Source of the DNA: an uncultured Gemmatimonadota bacterium
GTDB taxonomy: Bacteria; Gemmatimonadota; Gemmatimonadetes; Gemmatimonadales; Gemmatimonadaceae
DNA length: 64,000 bases
Reading direction: 5' to 3'
Assembly: GCA_902826615.1 (NCBI GenBank)
Contig: CADEFN010000002.1
Location: 248,001-312,000 of the forward strand
Under the pieces are notes generated by a model, which searched no databases, was not told the origin of the DNA, and saw only the letters and a list, made by a program, of their open reading frames with translations. Below, piece by piece: positions 18,191 through 27,299 of the stretch (positions are counted from its first letter, which is position 1; each line of letters begins with the position of its first letter). A program made the translations under genes and the position numbers.

Positions 18191-19203
18191 CCGGCGCGGC
18201 GCACTTCGTCGACGACGATGCGCGCGAGGTCTCCGAGCAGCCGTTCGGCGCCACCCAGCGATGCCGCAAACGCTTTGCCCTGCTCGGCCACACGCTCGCG
18301 CAGTCCCGCATCGCCCCAGGCGCGATCAATCGCCTGCCCCAGGGCCTCCGGATCACCGGGTGCGACGACGATCGCCTGCTCCGTCACCACATCGCGTGTG
18401 GCCGGGCCATCACTGATCACCAGGCACTTGCCTAACGCCATGAGCGAGAGCAGCGTACTCACGCCCGACGGATTGATGGCGGTCGTCGTGACCGGCAGCA
18501 CAATCAGACGCGCCCCCGCAGCGAGGCGCAGCCACTCTTCCGGATCAGCACCGTTGACGACGAAGCGGGCCGCCTCCGAAAAATCGCTGCGCCGGGGCGC
18601 AATCGCGATGGCTCCCATGCGCCGCAGCTGCTCGTCGTCGGGCATGGAGACAACCACCGGATAGGGGCGGTTCCGCGTCGCGGCACCAAGCGTTGGCCAG
18701 TCCCGATTGGTAATGCCACAGGCAAAGATGTAGTCGCCGTCGGTGACTTCGAGCCGCTCCACTACCTCACGCAGGTTCACCTTGAATGGTACGAACGTGC
18801 TGCGCGACGGCCCGATGCCGTACCAACGATCGTAGGCCGACAGGTCGCGCTGATGCGTCACAAAACGATCGACGCGTCGCAGCAGCCACTTCTTGAGAGC
18901 TGCCCGCTGGACTCCAAACGGCCCAACCGGTGGATTCATTACCGGGTCTGACACCACGAGTCGCGTGCGGACCCACGGCATCAGACGCAGCAGCACACAG
19001 AGCGCCAGCGTGTCGGCGACCGCGCAGTTGAGCAGCACCGCATCGGCAGTGGTGGCCATGCGTGCCAGGCGCCAGGCCGACGTCCAGCGTCCAGCCCCGC
19101 TCGCGCCGGTCTCCACTACGACGGTCTCGCAATCGGGATGGTTGAACGCGCGCAGATTGGTGATAACGCGCCAGCGGCGGAGCGTGGTGCTTGATGGGCT
19201 CAC
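18187..19203 (-). CDS. glycosyltransferase, GT-B fold
   Basis: 338 residues from a GTG at 19203. That start makes a GTGA overlap with the stop of the upstream gene, so the much longer in-frame extension, which lies opposite that gene's coding sequence, is rejected. The C-terminal half shows SGVSTLLSLMALGKCLVISDG and VAPGDPEALGQAIDRAW, a GT-B donor-domain pattern. The N-terminal half is an acceptor-type Rossmann domain with an NCAVADTLALCVLLR helix. It is translationally coupled to the secreted helical-domain protein upstream, an unusual pairing that links that protein to glycan metabolism. Specificity unknown. Confidence 0.75.
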   Translation of the reverse strand: MSPSSTTLRRWRVITNLRAFNHPDCETVVVETGASGAGRWTSAWRLARMATTADAVLLNCAVADTLALCVLLRLMPWVRTRLVVSDPVMNPPVGPFGVQRAALKKWLLRRVDRFVTHQRDLSAYDRWYGIGPSRSTFVPFKVNLREVVERLEVTDGDYIFACGITNRDWPTLGAATRNRPYPVVVSMPDDEQLRRMGAIAIAPRRSDFSEAARFVVNGADPEEWLRLAAGARLIVLPVTTTAINPSGVSTLLSLMALGKCLVISDGPATRDVVTEQAIVVAPGDPEALGQAIDRAWGDAGLRERVAEQGKAFAASLGGAERLLGDLARIVVDEVRRAG

Positions 19204-20639
19204 GTCGGCGGTCGGCGGAGCGCGAGGTACCGATAGGAGCTGGTGTAGCTCTCGTTGAACTGCTTGCTGCCCTGCAGGTAGGCGCCCTTCACACCACCCG
19301 CGAAAACCCGGTCGCCCCATTGCCGGTACTTCACGTCGCCGGTCTGCTGGTACAGCCATCCGAACGAGGTGACGAACAGAAGGTTGAGGTCCGGCGACGG
19401 GACTGCCCCACCTACATCCTCCCCCTGCGCGTTCTTCGCGCAGCGGCCCGACAGATACTTGAAGGATTGCTGCGCGTCGACCCACTGTGTCGACCAGAGA
19501 TAGTCCGTGCTTCGTTTGACAAAACGAAGAATGGCTGTGTCGGGCTTGAAGTGCGTGTGGACGCTGATCAGCTGATCGTTGAGGAGCCCAAGCATGAAAT
19601 TGAGGCTCTGGCCGCAGGTAGCGGGCCACCCCATGCTGCCGTCGGGCCGCTGAACCGACATGCTCCGTTCCACCACACGCGTGAGACGCTGATCGAGCTT
19701 GATCGCCTTGGGGCCAACGGCATTCAGACGCCAGGCGGTCAGCAGGGCTTGAATGGCCCTGGCCTGGATGCGGCTTTCCATCCATGGCGTGTTGAGCGTG
19801 TCGGCAAAGGGATATCCTCCCTGGAGCTGCTCGGCGATCCGCGCGACCGCAAACCGCGACGCCTCATCACCGGTGAGCAGATAGTGCTGCGCCACACCCT
19901 CAGGCTGGGACCAGTGCGGACTGGTGCCGTACTGGTTGGCCTCCAGGTAATTGCGGCGGTAGTTCCGAGCGATCTGTGTGGCACGCCGGAAGTAGACCGG
20001 GTTGGCCGAGCGAACCCAGAATGCGTAGTAGATGAGAGCGCGGTCATAGTAGTTCGCCCCGCTCCAATTCTCGCCATCGAGCTTCCAGTGGAAGTCCGAC
20101 CACTTCGAGAAGTTTGCCTCGTAGGCGGCAAAGGCGGGGCCCTCGGCGCGGGAATCGCTGACAGAGACCGTCGTCCCATTGATACCGGTGCCAACGAGAT
20201 AGGCCACATCGGTGGGAAGCGCCACGGCATCTGCCACGCCACGGTCGAAGCCTTCGGGCTCCCGAAATCCGGTGGTGGTGACGGGCGAGCCTAACGAAAT
20301 TGTCCCGCTTTTCCACCCGCTGGGCGGTACATCGAACATGAACTGGAGCAGTACCGACCGGAGGGTCCCATCACGGTGCAGTCCCGCGAGTGCCTGCGTG
20401 TTGCGCTGGACTTCAGCGCCCTCGACCGTCAGCCGCAGCCGATTGACCTGATCGGGCCGGACGGCTCCTGGCGGTAGCGGGATGGCGTTCGACACCACCA
20501 CGGGCCCCGACCGGCCATCGAAGCGCTGAATCCGCAGGTCGATGGGCGCGAGGGACGGTCCCTGTGCAGGGAGCCCGCGACCGAACGCTGCCAGAGCGAT
20601 GGTCGCGACCAGCCATGGAATGGAAGGCGAGCGTTTCAC
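19200..20639 (-). CDS. secreted protein, single copy of a paralogous helical domain; putative polysaccharide-active enzyme
   Basis: 479 residues starting at a GTG that gives MKRSPSIPWLVATIALAAFG, a good signal peptide with cleavage near GLPAQG. An in-frame GTG 30 nt upstream is less likely because it would fall inside a perfect hairpin. After the signal comes a beta-rich part (about 30-180) with GLHRDGTLRSVLLQF. A long helical region follows, with WSGANYYDRALIYY, EANQYGTSPHWSQ, RIQARAIQALLTAWR and NESYTSSYRYLALR. The whole mature protein aligns by eye with the C-terminal domain of the next gene upstream. Regularly spaced Trp/Tyr-rich helices resemble (alpha/alpha)n-barrel lyases and hydrolases, but I know no named family. 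Coupling to a glycosyltransferase gene supports action on a polysaccharide. Confidence 0.7.
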   Translation of the reverse strand: MKRSPSIPWLVATIALAAFGRGLPAQGPSLAPIDLRIQRFDGRSGPVVVSNAIPLPPGAVRPDQVNRLRLTVEGAEVQRNTQALAGLHRDGTLRSVLLQFMFDVPPSGWKSGTISLGSPVTTTGFREPEGFDRGVADAVALPTDVAYLVGTGINGTTVSVSDSRAEGPAFAAYEANFSKWSDFHWKLDGENWSGANYYDRALIYYAFWVRSANPVYFRRATQIARNYRRNYLEANQYGTSPHWSQPEGVAQHYLLTGDEASRFAVARIAEQLQGGYPFADTLNTPWMESRIQARAIQALLTAWRLNAVGPKAIKLDQRLTRVVERSMSVQRPDGSMGWPATCGQSLNFMLGLLNDQLISVHTHFKPDTAILRFVKRSTDYLWSTQWVDAQQSFKYLSGRCAKNAQGEDVGGAVPSPDLNLLFVTSFGWLYQQTGDVKYRQWGDRVFAGGVKGAYLQGSKQFNESYTSSYRYLALRRPPT

Positions 20640-20663
20640 GAAATGGGAATGTACCAACGCACA

Positions 20664-20693
20664 CGCCACGCCGGGAGCGTTCCCGGCGTGGCG
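20664..20693 (-). terminator. perfect hairpin after the Ig-repeat lipoprotein gene
   Basis: A 13 bp perfect inverted repeat with a 4 nt loop (GCGT): arms GCCACGCCGGGA and TCCCGGCGTGGC plus one outer C-G pair. It lies 22 nt past the stop of the minus-strand gene ending at 20715. No U-tract follows on either strand, so it may be a weak terminator, a processing site or a polarity element separating the two paralogous genes. Confidence 0.6.
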
Positions 20694-20714
20694 CGCGAGC
20701 TTTCTGTCAAGCGA

Positions 20715-23700
20715 CTACTGACGGTACGCGAGATACCGGAAGGACGACGTGTACTGCTGATTGAACTGTTTCGAGCCATTGATGAATGACCCGTTGACCG
20801 CGCCGGCAAAGATCTGGTCGGCTCGGGTTTTGTACGTGGCGTTGCCCGTACGATTGTACAGCCAGGAGTACGAGGTCACGAACAGGTTGTTCAAGTCGAC
20901 CGCGGGCACCGGGCCTCCCACGTAACCCGAGGCCTGCGAGGTACAGTTCTGCGTGATGTACTTGAAGGCGTTGCTGGCCGACAGCCACTCGGCATTCCAG
21001 AGGTAGTCGGCATTCTTCTGTACCATCGAGAGCATCCGTGGATCAGCCCGGTAGTACGTGTGCACCTTGATGAAGACATCGTTGAGCAGCCCGTTCATGT
21101 AGCTGAGGCTGTAGTCGCAGGTGTTGGGCCAGCCAAAGCTTCCATTGGAGCGCTGCGTCTTGAGGATGTCGTCGATGGCCTTGTCGATCAATGCCGGGAG
21201 GTTGAGGTTGGCCGGGCCAACCGCACCGATCCGCCATGCCGTGTACAGCGCCTGGAGCGAGCGGGCCTGAATCCGGCTCTCCATCCAGAGTGTGAACGTC
21301 GTGTCGGCGAGTGGGTACCCCCGCATTTGTTCGGCAACGCGAGCCACGGCAAACTTTGTCTTGCTGTCGCCCGACAGCAGGTAGTGCTGCTCGAGCCCTT
21401 CCACCTGCGACCAGTGTGGGGAGGTCGCGTAGGCATTTGCCTCGAGGTAATTCACCCGATAGTCCACCGCGATCGCGGTACCGCGATAGAAGTAGTCCGG
21501 GTTACCCGTGCGAACCCACATGGCATAGTAGATGAGCGCGCGATCGTAATAGTTGGCCCCACTCCAGCTGGCGCCGTCCTGATTCCAGTGCACGTTCGCG
21601 AAGTAGGCGAAATCACCTTCGTACTTGTTGAACACGCCACCCAGTGCGCGTGCGGCCGCCGACGTGATCGTCGGACCATTCAGATCGGTCTGCACCAGGT
21701 AGTTGGGGTCACTCGGCAACGCAAAGGCCGTGATGGTGGTGCGGTTGGCCGTCGGGGCCGGAATGTCGGTGGTGGTTCGTGCCTGCCCGATGACCAGGGC
21801 GCCCGTCGCCTGACCGGTGACCGGCACGTTGTTGTAGAACTGGACGAAAATCGTGCGCAACGAGCCATCTCGATGCAACCCGGTCAGCGCCTCGGCATAG
21901 ATGGACTGCTCCACCCCGTTCACGAGGACACGGAAGTTGCGCAGCTGATTGGGGAAGAGTGCGCCCTGCGCCAGCGGAATACCGTTGGAGACCAGCACCG
22001 TGCCGCTGCCGTTGTCGTAGCGCTTGATGAGCAGTGCGATGGAACCTGCCGGTGGTGGCGGCGGTGCCGGCGGCTGGGTGACGCTCACCGACGCGGACCC
22101 GCTCACACCACCAATGATGGCGGTAATCGTCGCCGAGCCCGGCGTCACGCCGGTCACCAAACCATTGGTTGCCACCGTGGCCACACCGGTGTTTGACGAC
22201 GACCAGGCCACCGTGCGGGTGAGCACGTTTCCAGCTGCATCCTTGGCCACCGCGGTACCCTGGGTGCCCTGACCCGCCTGAATGCTCGACGCGGCGAGCG
22301 AAACCGTGACGGTCGCCACCGGCGCCGGGGCCTGCGCCGTGACCGTAATCGATGCCGACGCGGTGAGGCCGGTGGAAGTGGACGCCACAATGCTCGTGGT
22401 ACCCGCCGCGACCGCAGTCACCAGACCGTTGGCGGACACCGTGGCGATAGAACTGTTCTGGGAAGACCATGTCACGGTCGCGGAAACCGGTGCGCCGCCA
22501 GCGTCCCGTACATCATCAGAGAGCTGCAGCGTTGTGCCTTGATCGAGCGTGGCCGTACTCGGAGTGACGGCGATAGTGGCCGGGGGGTTGGTGCTCCCGA
22601 TCTTTACAGTCACAGAGATCGGCGCTGCACCGCTGACCGTTCCGGACTGCGCGCGAATGTTGGCGGTGCCTGCACCGATCCCGCTCACTGTACCGTTCGA
22701 CGACACGGTGGCTACCGTCGGCGCGGAGCTGCTCCAGGATACGACTCCGGAAACAACGGTGCCGTTGGCATCCTTGAGTGTCGAGGTCGCCAGCGCGGAC
22801 CCGCCAGCGACGAGTCCCGGCTTGGAGAGCGCCACCGTTACGGAAGCGACAGCGCCCGTCGGGGCTGGTGTGGCCGAAAGGAGAGCTGCCCCAGAGACGC
22901 CGCCAGCGGTTGCCGTGATCGTGGTGGAGCCCGCGGCGAGCGCAGTGATCTGACCGGTGGCCGAGACGCTTGCGACCGTCGGCGCCGATGACGCGTAGGT
23001 GATCGTCTGCCCCGTCATCGGGGCGCCGCCCTGATCGAAGACCGAGGCCGTTGCCTGCGTCTTCTGACCGACTGTGATGCTCGCCGCATTCAGTGTAACG
23101 GTCACCGAGCCAACAATCGGCTGCGGGGCCGCGGTCACCGTCACGGACACGGTGGCTGTCTGCCCTTCGGAGAGAGCGGTGATCACCGCGGAACCCGCAG
23201 CCACACCTGTGACCTGTCCCACGCTGTTGACTGTCGCCACGGTGGGCGCGGACGAAGACCAGTCGACTACGCGGTTCTGCAGCACGTTGCCGGCCGCATC
23301 ACGCAGGACGACGGCCAAGGTCTGTGTCTGGGCCGGGTCCAGCGTTACTGACGAGGGCGAAACCGACACCGTGGCCACCGGAACAGGAGTGACCGTTGCG
23401 GTCGCACTCTTCGACAAACCAGCCGCACTTGCTGTAATGGAAGTAGTACCGGCGCTCACACCTGTCATCAGGCCGCTGTTGCTCACAGTGGCGACGCCCG
23501 GCGTCGAGGAGCTCCAGTTCACGGTAATGCCGGTCATTTGTCGACCGGTCTGGTCGCGAATGTCGGCGCTGAGCTGAGCGGTTTTGCCCTGGGCTACGCC
23601 AGGCGCGGCCGGCACGATGCTGAGCGTGGTGGGAACGGGCCGAATGACCGTCAGCGTCTGCGACGCCGTCTTTCCGCCCGAGATGGCGTTGATGGTCGTT

Positions 23701-24755
23701 GTGCCTTCGGCCATTGCCGTGACGACACCACTGGCGTTGACGGTCGCAACGGAGGGCTGTGAACTGTTGTAGGCAATCAGAGCGCCGGGGATGACTGCCC
23801 CGCTCGCGTCCAGCGCCTGCCCCGTCGCCGTAGTCGTCGCGCCGAGGGCAATCTGCGACGCCTGGAGCGTCAGGCGCACCGATGCCGTCGCCGGAGGACC
23901 CACGTTGACGAGGGCGGAACCCGTGATGCCTTCGGCTCTGGCGGAGATGGTCGCGAAGCCCTTGGTCAAACCAGTGACACGGCCAGCGCCCGACACCGTC
24001 GCGATGGCCGGAGCGCTCGTGGACCAGGTGATTTTGCGGGTCAGTACGCGTCCGGCGTTGTCGTATACCACGGCGGTGAGGGTGACTGCCCCTCCCGTCG
24101 CGATCGTCGTGGTTGTTGGAGTGACGACGATGCGGCTCGCGGCACCCTTGATGACGGACACCTGGGCCGTCGCCGATGCCGATGCGGTTGCGACACTGAT
24201 CGTGACGTCACCCGAATCACGGGCAACGAGGAGTCCGTCGCCGTCGATCATCGCCACGAGCGTGTCGCTCGTGCTCCAGGTTTGAGCCTGCGACACGATG
24301 CGAGCGCCAGCGGCGTCGCTCGAGCCAAAGAGGGCGGCAAAGCGCAGCGTGTCGCCTTCGGGGACGGCGACGATTTCCGGCTCAACCTTGAGGTTCGCGC
24401 CCGGGACGACCACGACGTTAGTGGTGTCCGCGTGACCGGCGATGGCGGCGATCACCTGGGTTCGTCCGACGGCAAACGCAGTGAATGCACCGGCGCCGGT
24501 GATGGTGCCGATCGCTTCGTCCCGCACTTTCCACGACACGGCCACGTCGCGGGTCTGGCCGAACTGGTTGGTGACCACTGCGGCGAAGGGTTTGGAGTCG
24601 CCGATCAGGATCGAGTCGTGCTGCGTTGTGACCTGGACGCGCAGGAGGTCTGCGGGTGTGGGGTCGGCCGGCGCCGTGTCGATCGCGGCCTCGGTACCGC
24701 AGGCGCCGGCGATCAGCGTGGTGAGTACCAGCCGTGCATAACGTGTGAAGCGCAT
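20715..24755 (-). CDS. secreted multi-Ig-like (Big_2) lipoprotein with C-terminal helical domain
   Basis: 1346 residues from the ATG at 24755, preceded by GGAGGA; a 69-codon upstream extension lacks such support. The N terminus (MRFTRYARLVLTTLIAGACG) is a lipoprotein-type signal. Ten consecutive modules of about 82 residues (roughly 35-870) each end in the bacterial Ig-like pattern: WSSS, then VATVS-x-G-x-VTGVAAGT, then I-x-A. A Pro-rich hinge (QPPAPPPPPAGS) leads to a domain of about 470 residues homologous to the whole mature protein of the neighbouring gene. It includes GLHRDGSLRTIFVQF, WSGANYYDRALIYY, EANAYATSPHWSQ and NQQYTSSFRYLAYR. Inferred: a surface stalk displaying a polysaccharide-binding or polysaccharide-cleaving head. 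The catalytic nature of the head is unproven. Confidence 0.8.
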   Translation of the reverse strand: MRFTRYARLVLTTLIAGACGTEAAIDTAPADPTPADLLRVQVTTQHDSILIGDSKPFAAVVTNQFGQTRDVAVSWKVRDEAIGTITGAGAFTAFAVGRTQVIAAIAGHADTTNVVVVPGANLKVEPEIVAVPEGDTLRFAALFGSSDAAGARIVSQAQTWSTSDTLVAMIDGDGLLVARDSGDVTISVATASASATAQVSVIKGAASRIVVTPTTTTIATGGAVTLTAVVYDNAGRVLTRKITWSTSAPAIATVSGAGRVTGLTKGFATISARAEGITGSALVNVGPPATASVRLTLQASQIALGATTTATGQALDASGAVIPGALIAYNSSQPSVATVNASGVVTAMAEGTTTINAISGGKTASQTLTVIRPVPTTLSIVPAAPGVAQGKTAQLSADIRDQTGRQMTGITVNWSSSTPGVATVSNSGLMTGVSAGTTSITASAAGLSKSATATVTPVPVATVSVSPSSVTLDPAQTQTLAVVLRDAAGNVLQNRVVDWSSSAPTVATVNSVGQVTGVAAGSAVITALSEGQTATVSVTVTAAPQPIVGSVTVTLNAASITVGQKTQATASVFDQGGAPMTGQTITYASSAPTVASVSATGQITALAAGSTTITATAGGVSGAALLSATPAPTGAVASVTVALSKPGLVAGGSALATSTLKDANGTVVSGVVSWSSSAPTVATVSSNGTVSGIGAGTANIRAQSGTVSGAAPISVTVKIGSTNPPATIAVTPSTATLDQGTTLQLSDDVRDAGGAPVSATVTWSSQNSSIATVSANGLVTAVAAGTTSIVASTSTGLTASASITVTAQAPAPVATVTVSLAASSIQAGQGTQGTAVAKDAAGNVLTRTVAWSSSNTGVATVATNGLVTGVTPGSATITAIIGGVSGSASVSVTQPPAPPPPPAGSIALLIKRYDNGSGTVLVSNGIPLAQGALFPNQLRNFRVLVNGVEQSIYAEALTGLHRDGSLRTIFVQFYNNVPVTGQATGALVIGQARTTTDIPAPTANRTTITAFALPSDPNYLVQTDLNGPTITSAAARALGGVFNKYEGDFAYFANVHWNQDGASWSGANYYDRALIYYAMWVRTGNPDYFYRGTAIAVDYRVNYLEANAYATSPHWSQVEGLEQHYLLSGDSKTKFAVARVAEQMRGYPLADTTFTLWMESRIQARSLQALYTAWRIGAVGPANLNLPALIDKAIDDILKTQRSNGSFGWPNTCDYSLSYMNGLLNDVFIKVHTYYRADPRMLSMVQKNADYLWNAEWLSASNAFKYITQNCTSQASGYVGGPVPAVDLNNLFVTSYSWLYNRTGNATYKTRADQIFAGAVNGSFINGSKQFNQQYTSSFRYLAYRQ

Positions 24756-25079
24756 TCGGAAGAATTCCTCCGGGGAGGTCGGCGGCCCAGCCAGCATTTC
24801 GCACCGGAGTGCGAGGAAGCTCTGTGGCTTTGCGTCCGGGTCTTTCGGCCCGTTTGCCAGTTTATCGACCCGCCTTTCCGGGGAGGAGCGGCGGTTCGTG
24901 TGGGGGTCTTGCGGGGATCTTCTACGTGCACCACAGAGACGCTCGGGCGACCCGGGGCGCAACGCGGCTAACTACGAAAAACGGGGCCAATTTGTCCTGC
25001 GATCCAGCGCACACACGAGGCACGCATGTGCGGGTCATACCGCCTGTGATCCAGCGCACCCACGACGCGACTGCCGCGT
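24756..25079. promoter_or_regulatory. 324 nt intergenic region upstream of the Ig-repeat lipoprotein gene, with a direct repeat
   Basis: Both flanking genes are on the minus strand, so this is the 5' region of the lipoprotein gene. It contains two near-identical copies of GATCCAGCGCAC(A/C)CACGA, at 25001-25018 and 25048-25065, 47 nt apart (one mismatch). They could bind a regulator. A good ribosome-binding site (GGAGGA) sits 11 nt before the ATG. No credible open reading frame, RNA gene or terminator is seen. Confidence 0.45.
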
Positions 25080-26189
25080 CTACCACACCTCCCACTGCCC
25101 ACGCGCCGCTCGCCACAGGGCTCGGACCACCGCCACCTGAATCGCGACGAACTCGTGCAAGAGGGCTCGTAAGCGGGGCAGCGCCAGCACCACCACTGTC
25201 GCCACACCAGCCGCGCCGCCCGCAATGCGCTGCATCGCGGGCGGCCACCCCTGCGCGAGCCGCCACGTCTCAACGAGGCTGCCTGCAGCGAGCGCGAGAA
25301 TAAGCGGAGGCGTGCCCAGCCGCAGTAACTTGTGGCACACAAACTGTGTGAAGATTGCGTTCTTCCACGGGCGAAGCACCTCAGGCATGAGCGCTACCAG
25401 CTGCAGAACCCCCGTCAGCGTGCGTTCTTTGCGTCTTCCTTCCTGTGCGACGTCGGGCGTACGCGTTTCTCGTGCCACCGCCGAAGCGGCAAATCCTACC
25501 CGGTAGCCGCGCAGCACCAGATCCATCGGTGTGAAGACATCGTCGAGGATCACGCCCGCGGGCAACGGACGGAACGCGGTGCGCCGCAACGCGTACACCG
25601 CGCCGGTCACACCAACCGCCGAATGCACCCGTGCCTCGTCCTCCCGAAGACGGCGCTCCATCCGCCAATACTGCCCGACGAGTGTCTTCGTCGAGCCGGC
25701 GGCCAGTTCGAGCCGCCCCGACACCGCTCCGAACGCGGGGTTGCTCATGGCGCGTGCAAGAACCATCAGCGTGTCTCGCTCAAAGCGCTGGGCTGTGTCG
25801 CACATCACAACCACGTCACAAGTGGACTGCGCCACGCCCACGTTCACCGCCCCCGGCTTGCCTGCCGGACCCTCGGCGCGGACGACGCGCGCCTGGGGAC
25901 ACAACACACGCGTCTCGCGTTCCACCTCGGCAGGGGTCGACGCGTCGAGCGCCACCACCACGTCGGGACGTCCCTCCGGCCACTCGCACGCGAGCAGGTT
26001 CTCGACTCGATCCCGCACGAGGTCGGCGGGCCCACGGGTGCACACCACGGCCGTGACTGGCCCGGGCCTCTGCTCGGCAGGCTCCACTTCGCGACCCTTC
26101 AGTCGCGAAAGGAGCGCCATCGTCAGGGGATAGCCGACCCAAGTCACAAGCAGCAGTACCGTCGAACCCAGCACCAGCAGGGTGGCCAT
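25080..26189 (-). CDS. GT2 family membrane-associated glycosyltransferase
   Basis: 369 residues from the ATG at 26189, preceded by AGGGACGA; an upstream in-frame start 60 nt earlier is less likely. An N-terminal membrane helix (MATLLVLGSTVLLLVTW) precedes a GT-A domain. The domain shows TAVVCTRGPADLV, a PAGKPGAVNVG segment, MCDTAQ in the position of the DxD motif (D-T-A here), GAVSGRLEL, and a late DDVFTPMDLVLRGY acidic motif. Two or three C-terminal membrane segments follow. This is the architecture of processive or lipid-linked-sugar GT2 enzymes. It is divergent from the epimerase gene, with 119 nt between them. Confidence 0.82.
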   Translation of the reverse strand: MATLLVLGSTVLLLVTWVGYPLTMALLSRLKGREVEPAEQRPGPVTAVVCTRGPADLVRDRVENLLACEWPEGRPDVVVALDASTPAEVERETRVLCPQARVVRAEGPAGKPGAVNVGVAQSTCDVVVMCDTAQRFERDTLMVLARAMSNPAFGAVSGRLELAAGSTKTLVGQYWRMERRLREDEARVHSAVGVTGAVYALRRTAFRPLPAGVILDDVFTPMDLVLRGYRVGFAASAVARETRTPDVAQEGRRKERTLTGVLQLVALMPEVLRPWKNAIFTQFVCHKLLRLGTPPLILALAAGSLVETWRLAQGWPPAMQRIAGGAAGVATVVVLALPRLRALLHEFVAIQVAVVRALWRAARGQWEVW

Positions 26190-26308
26190 TTCGTCCCTTG
26201 TTCGTCTATTGTTCAACTCACATGTGTCCGCGCGCCCCGCCAGTACCACCGGACGGGCCTGCAGTCGAGGGCGGCCGACGGTCGCGCCGAAAGCTCAACT
26301 ATCTCGTC

Positions 26309-27277
26309 ATGGCGTCAACAGTCCTCGTTACCGGTGGTGCAGGTTTTATCGGCTCTCACCTTGTACGCGCACTCCTCGCGCGCGGTCACACCGTGCGCGT
26401 GCTCGACAACTTGAGCACGGGATTCCGCGAGAACCTGGCCGCGGTCGAATCCGGCATCGAGTTCCTTCACGAAGACATCCGTGACGTGGACGCCTGCGAC
26501 CGGGCCATGAAAGGCGTCGACACCCTGTTCCACCTCGCCGCGCTGGCCAGCGTTTCGCGCTCCATGCGCGACCCGATCGCCACACACGAGGTCAATGTGA
26601 ATGGCACGGTTCGTCTGCTCGAGGCCGCGCGCAAACACGGGGTCCGACGGTGTGTCTTCTCCAGCTCCAGCTCCGTCTACGGTGAGACCCCTGCCCTCCC
26701 CAAGGCCGAAGACGCCGAGCCGCTGCCCAAATCGCCGTATGCAGCTTCCAAGCTCTCAGCGGAGCAGTACACGCTGGCCTACGCACGAGCGGGGCTCGTC
26801 GAGGGTGTGGCGCTACGGTACTTCAACGTGTTCGGACCGCGACAGGATGCCAACGGTCCCTACGCCGCCGTGATTCCCCTCGTGATGCGTGCCGCACTGA
26901 CACGTGGGCGCATGACGGTGTTTGGCGATGGCCTGCAGACACGCGACTTCACGTATGTCGACAACGTCGTACACGCCAACCTTCTCGCCGCCTCGGCCCC
27001 TGCCGAGCAGGCCAGTGGGCAAGTCACCAATGTGGGTGGCGGACGCCGCATCAGTCTGATGGACCTCATCAACGAGGTCGGCCGACTCTCTGGTCATCCT
27101 ATCGACATCGACTACCAGCCTCCTCGACCGGGGGATATCAAGCATTCCCTCGCCTCACTCGATCGCGCTCGTCAGGCAACCGGGTATGAGCCTCTGGTGA
27201 GCATGCAGGAGGGATTGTCGAAGACGTGGGAGTGGGCGTCGGCACAGGCTGCGGATCCCGTGGGTCATCCGGCGTGA
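26309..27277 (+). CDS. NAD-dependent nucleotide-sugar epimerase/dehydratase (extended SDR)
   Basis: 322 residues from the ATG at 26309; the 37 in-frame codons upstream do not resemble the family. Rossmann motif TGGAGFIGSH is at residues 8-17, with catalytic YAASK preceded by SSSSSVYGE, then RYFNVFGPRQ and the FGDGLQTRDFTYVDN substrate loop. The pattern is closest to UDP-glucose/UDP-GlcNAc 4-epimerases of the WbpP/GalE type. It provides an epimerised UDP-sugar for the polysaccharide. Exact substrate not determined. Confidence 0.9.
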   Translation: MASTVLVTGGAGFIGSHLVRALLARGHTVRVLDNLSTGFRENLAAVESGIEFLHEDIRDVDACDRAMKGVDTLFHLAALASVSRSMRDPIATHEVNVNGTVRLLEAARKHGVRRCVFSSSSSVYGETPALPKAEDAEPLPKSPYAASKLSAEQYTLAYARAGLVEGVALRYFNVFGPRQDANGPYAAVIPLVMRAALTRGRMTVFGDGLQTRDFTYVDNVVHANLLAASAPAEQASGQVTNVGGGRRISLMDLINEVGRLSGHPIDIDYQPPRPGDIKHSLASLDRARQATGYEPLVSMQEGLSKTWEWASAQAADPVGHPA

Positions 27278-27299
27278 CGCGCTTGGCGTTGCGCGATTC

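Noticed and set aside
19204-19785. 194-codon N-terminal extension of the minus-strand glycosyltransferase
   Set aside because: It overlaps the secreted-protein gene in another frame and has no family similarity; the GTGA overlap at 19203 gives a normal-length enzyme.
22030-24700. Regularly spaced similar DNA blocks that could be taken for a CRISPR or VNTR
   Set aside because: Periodicity of about 245 nt is due to the ten Ig-like protein modules; units are diverged at DNA level and there are no short identical repeats with unique spacers.
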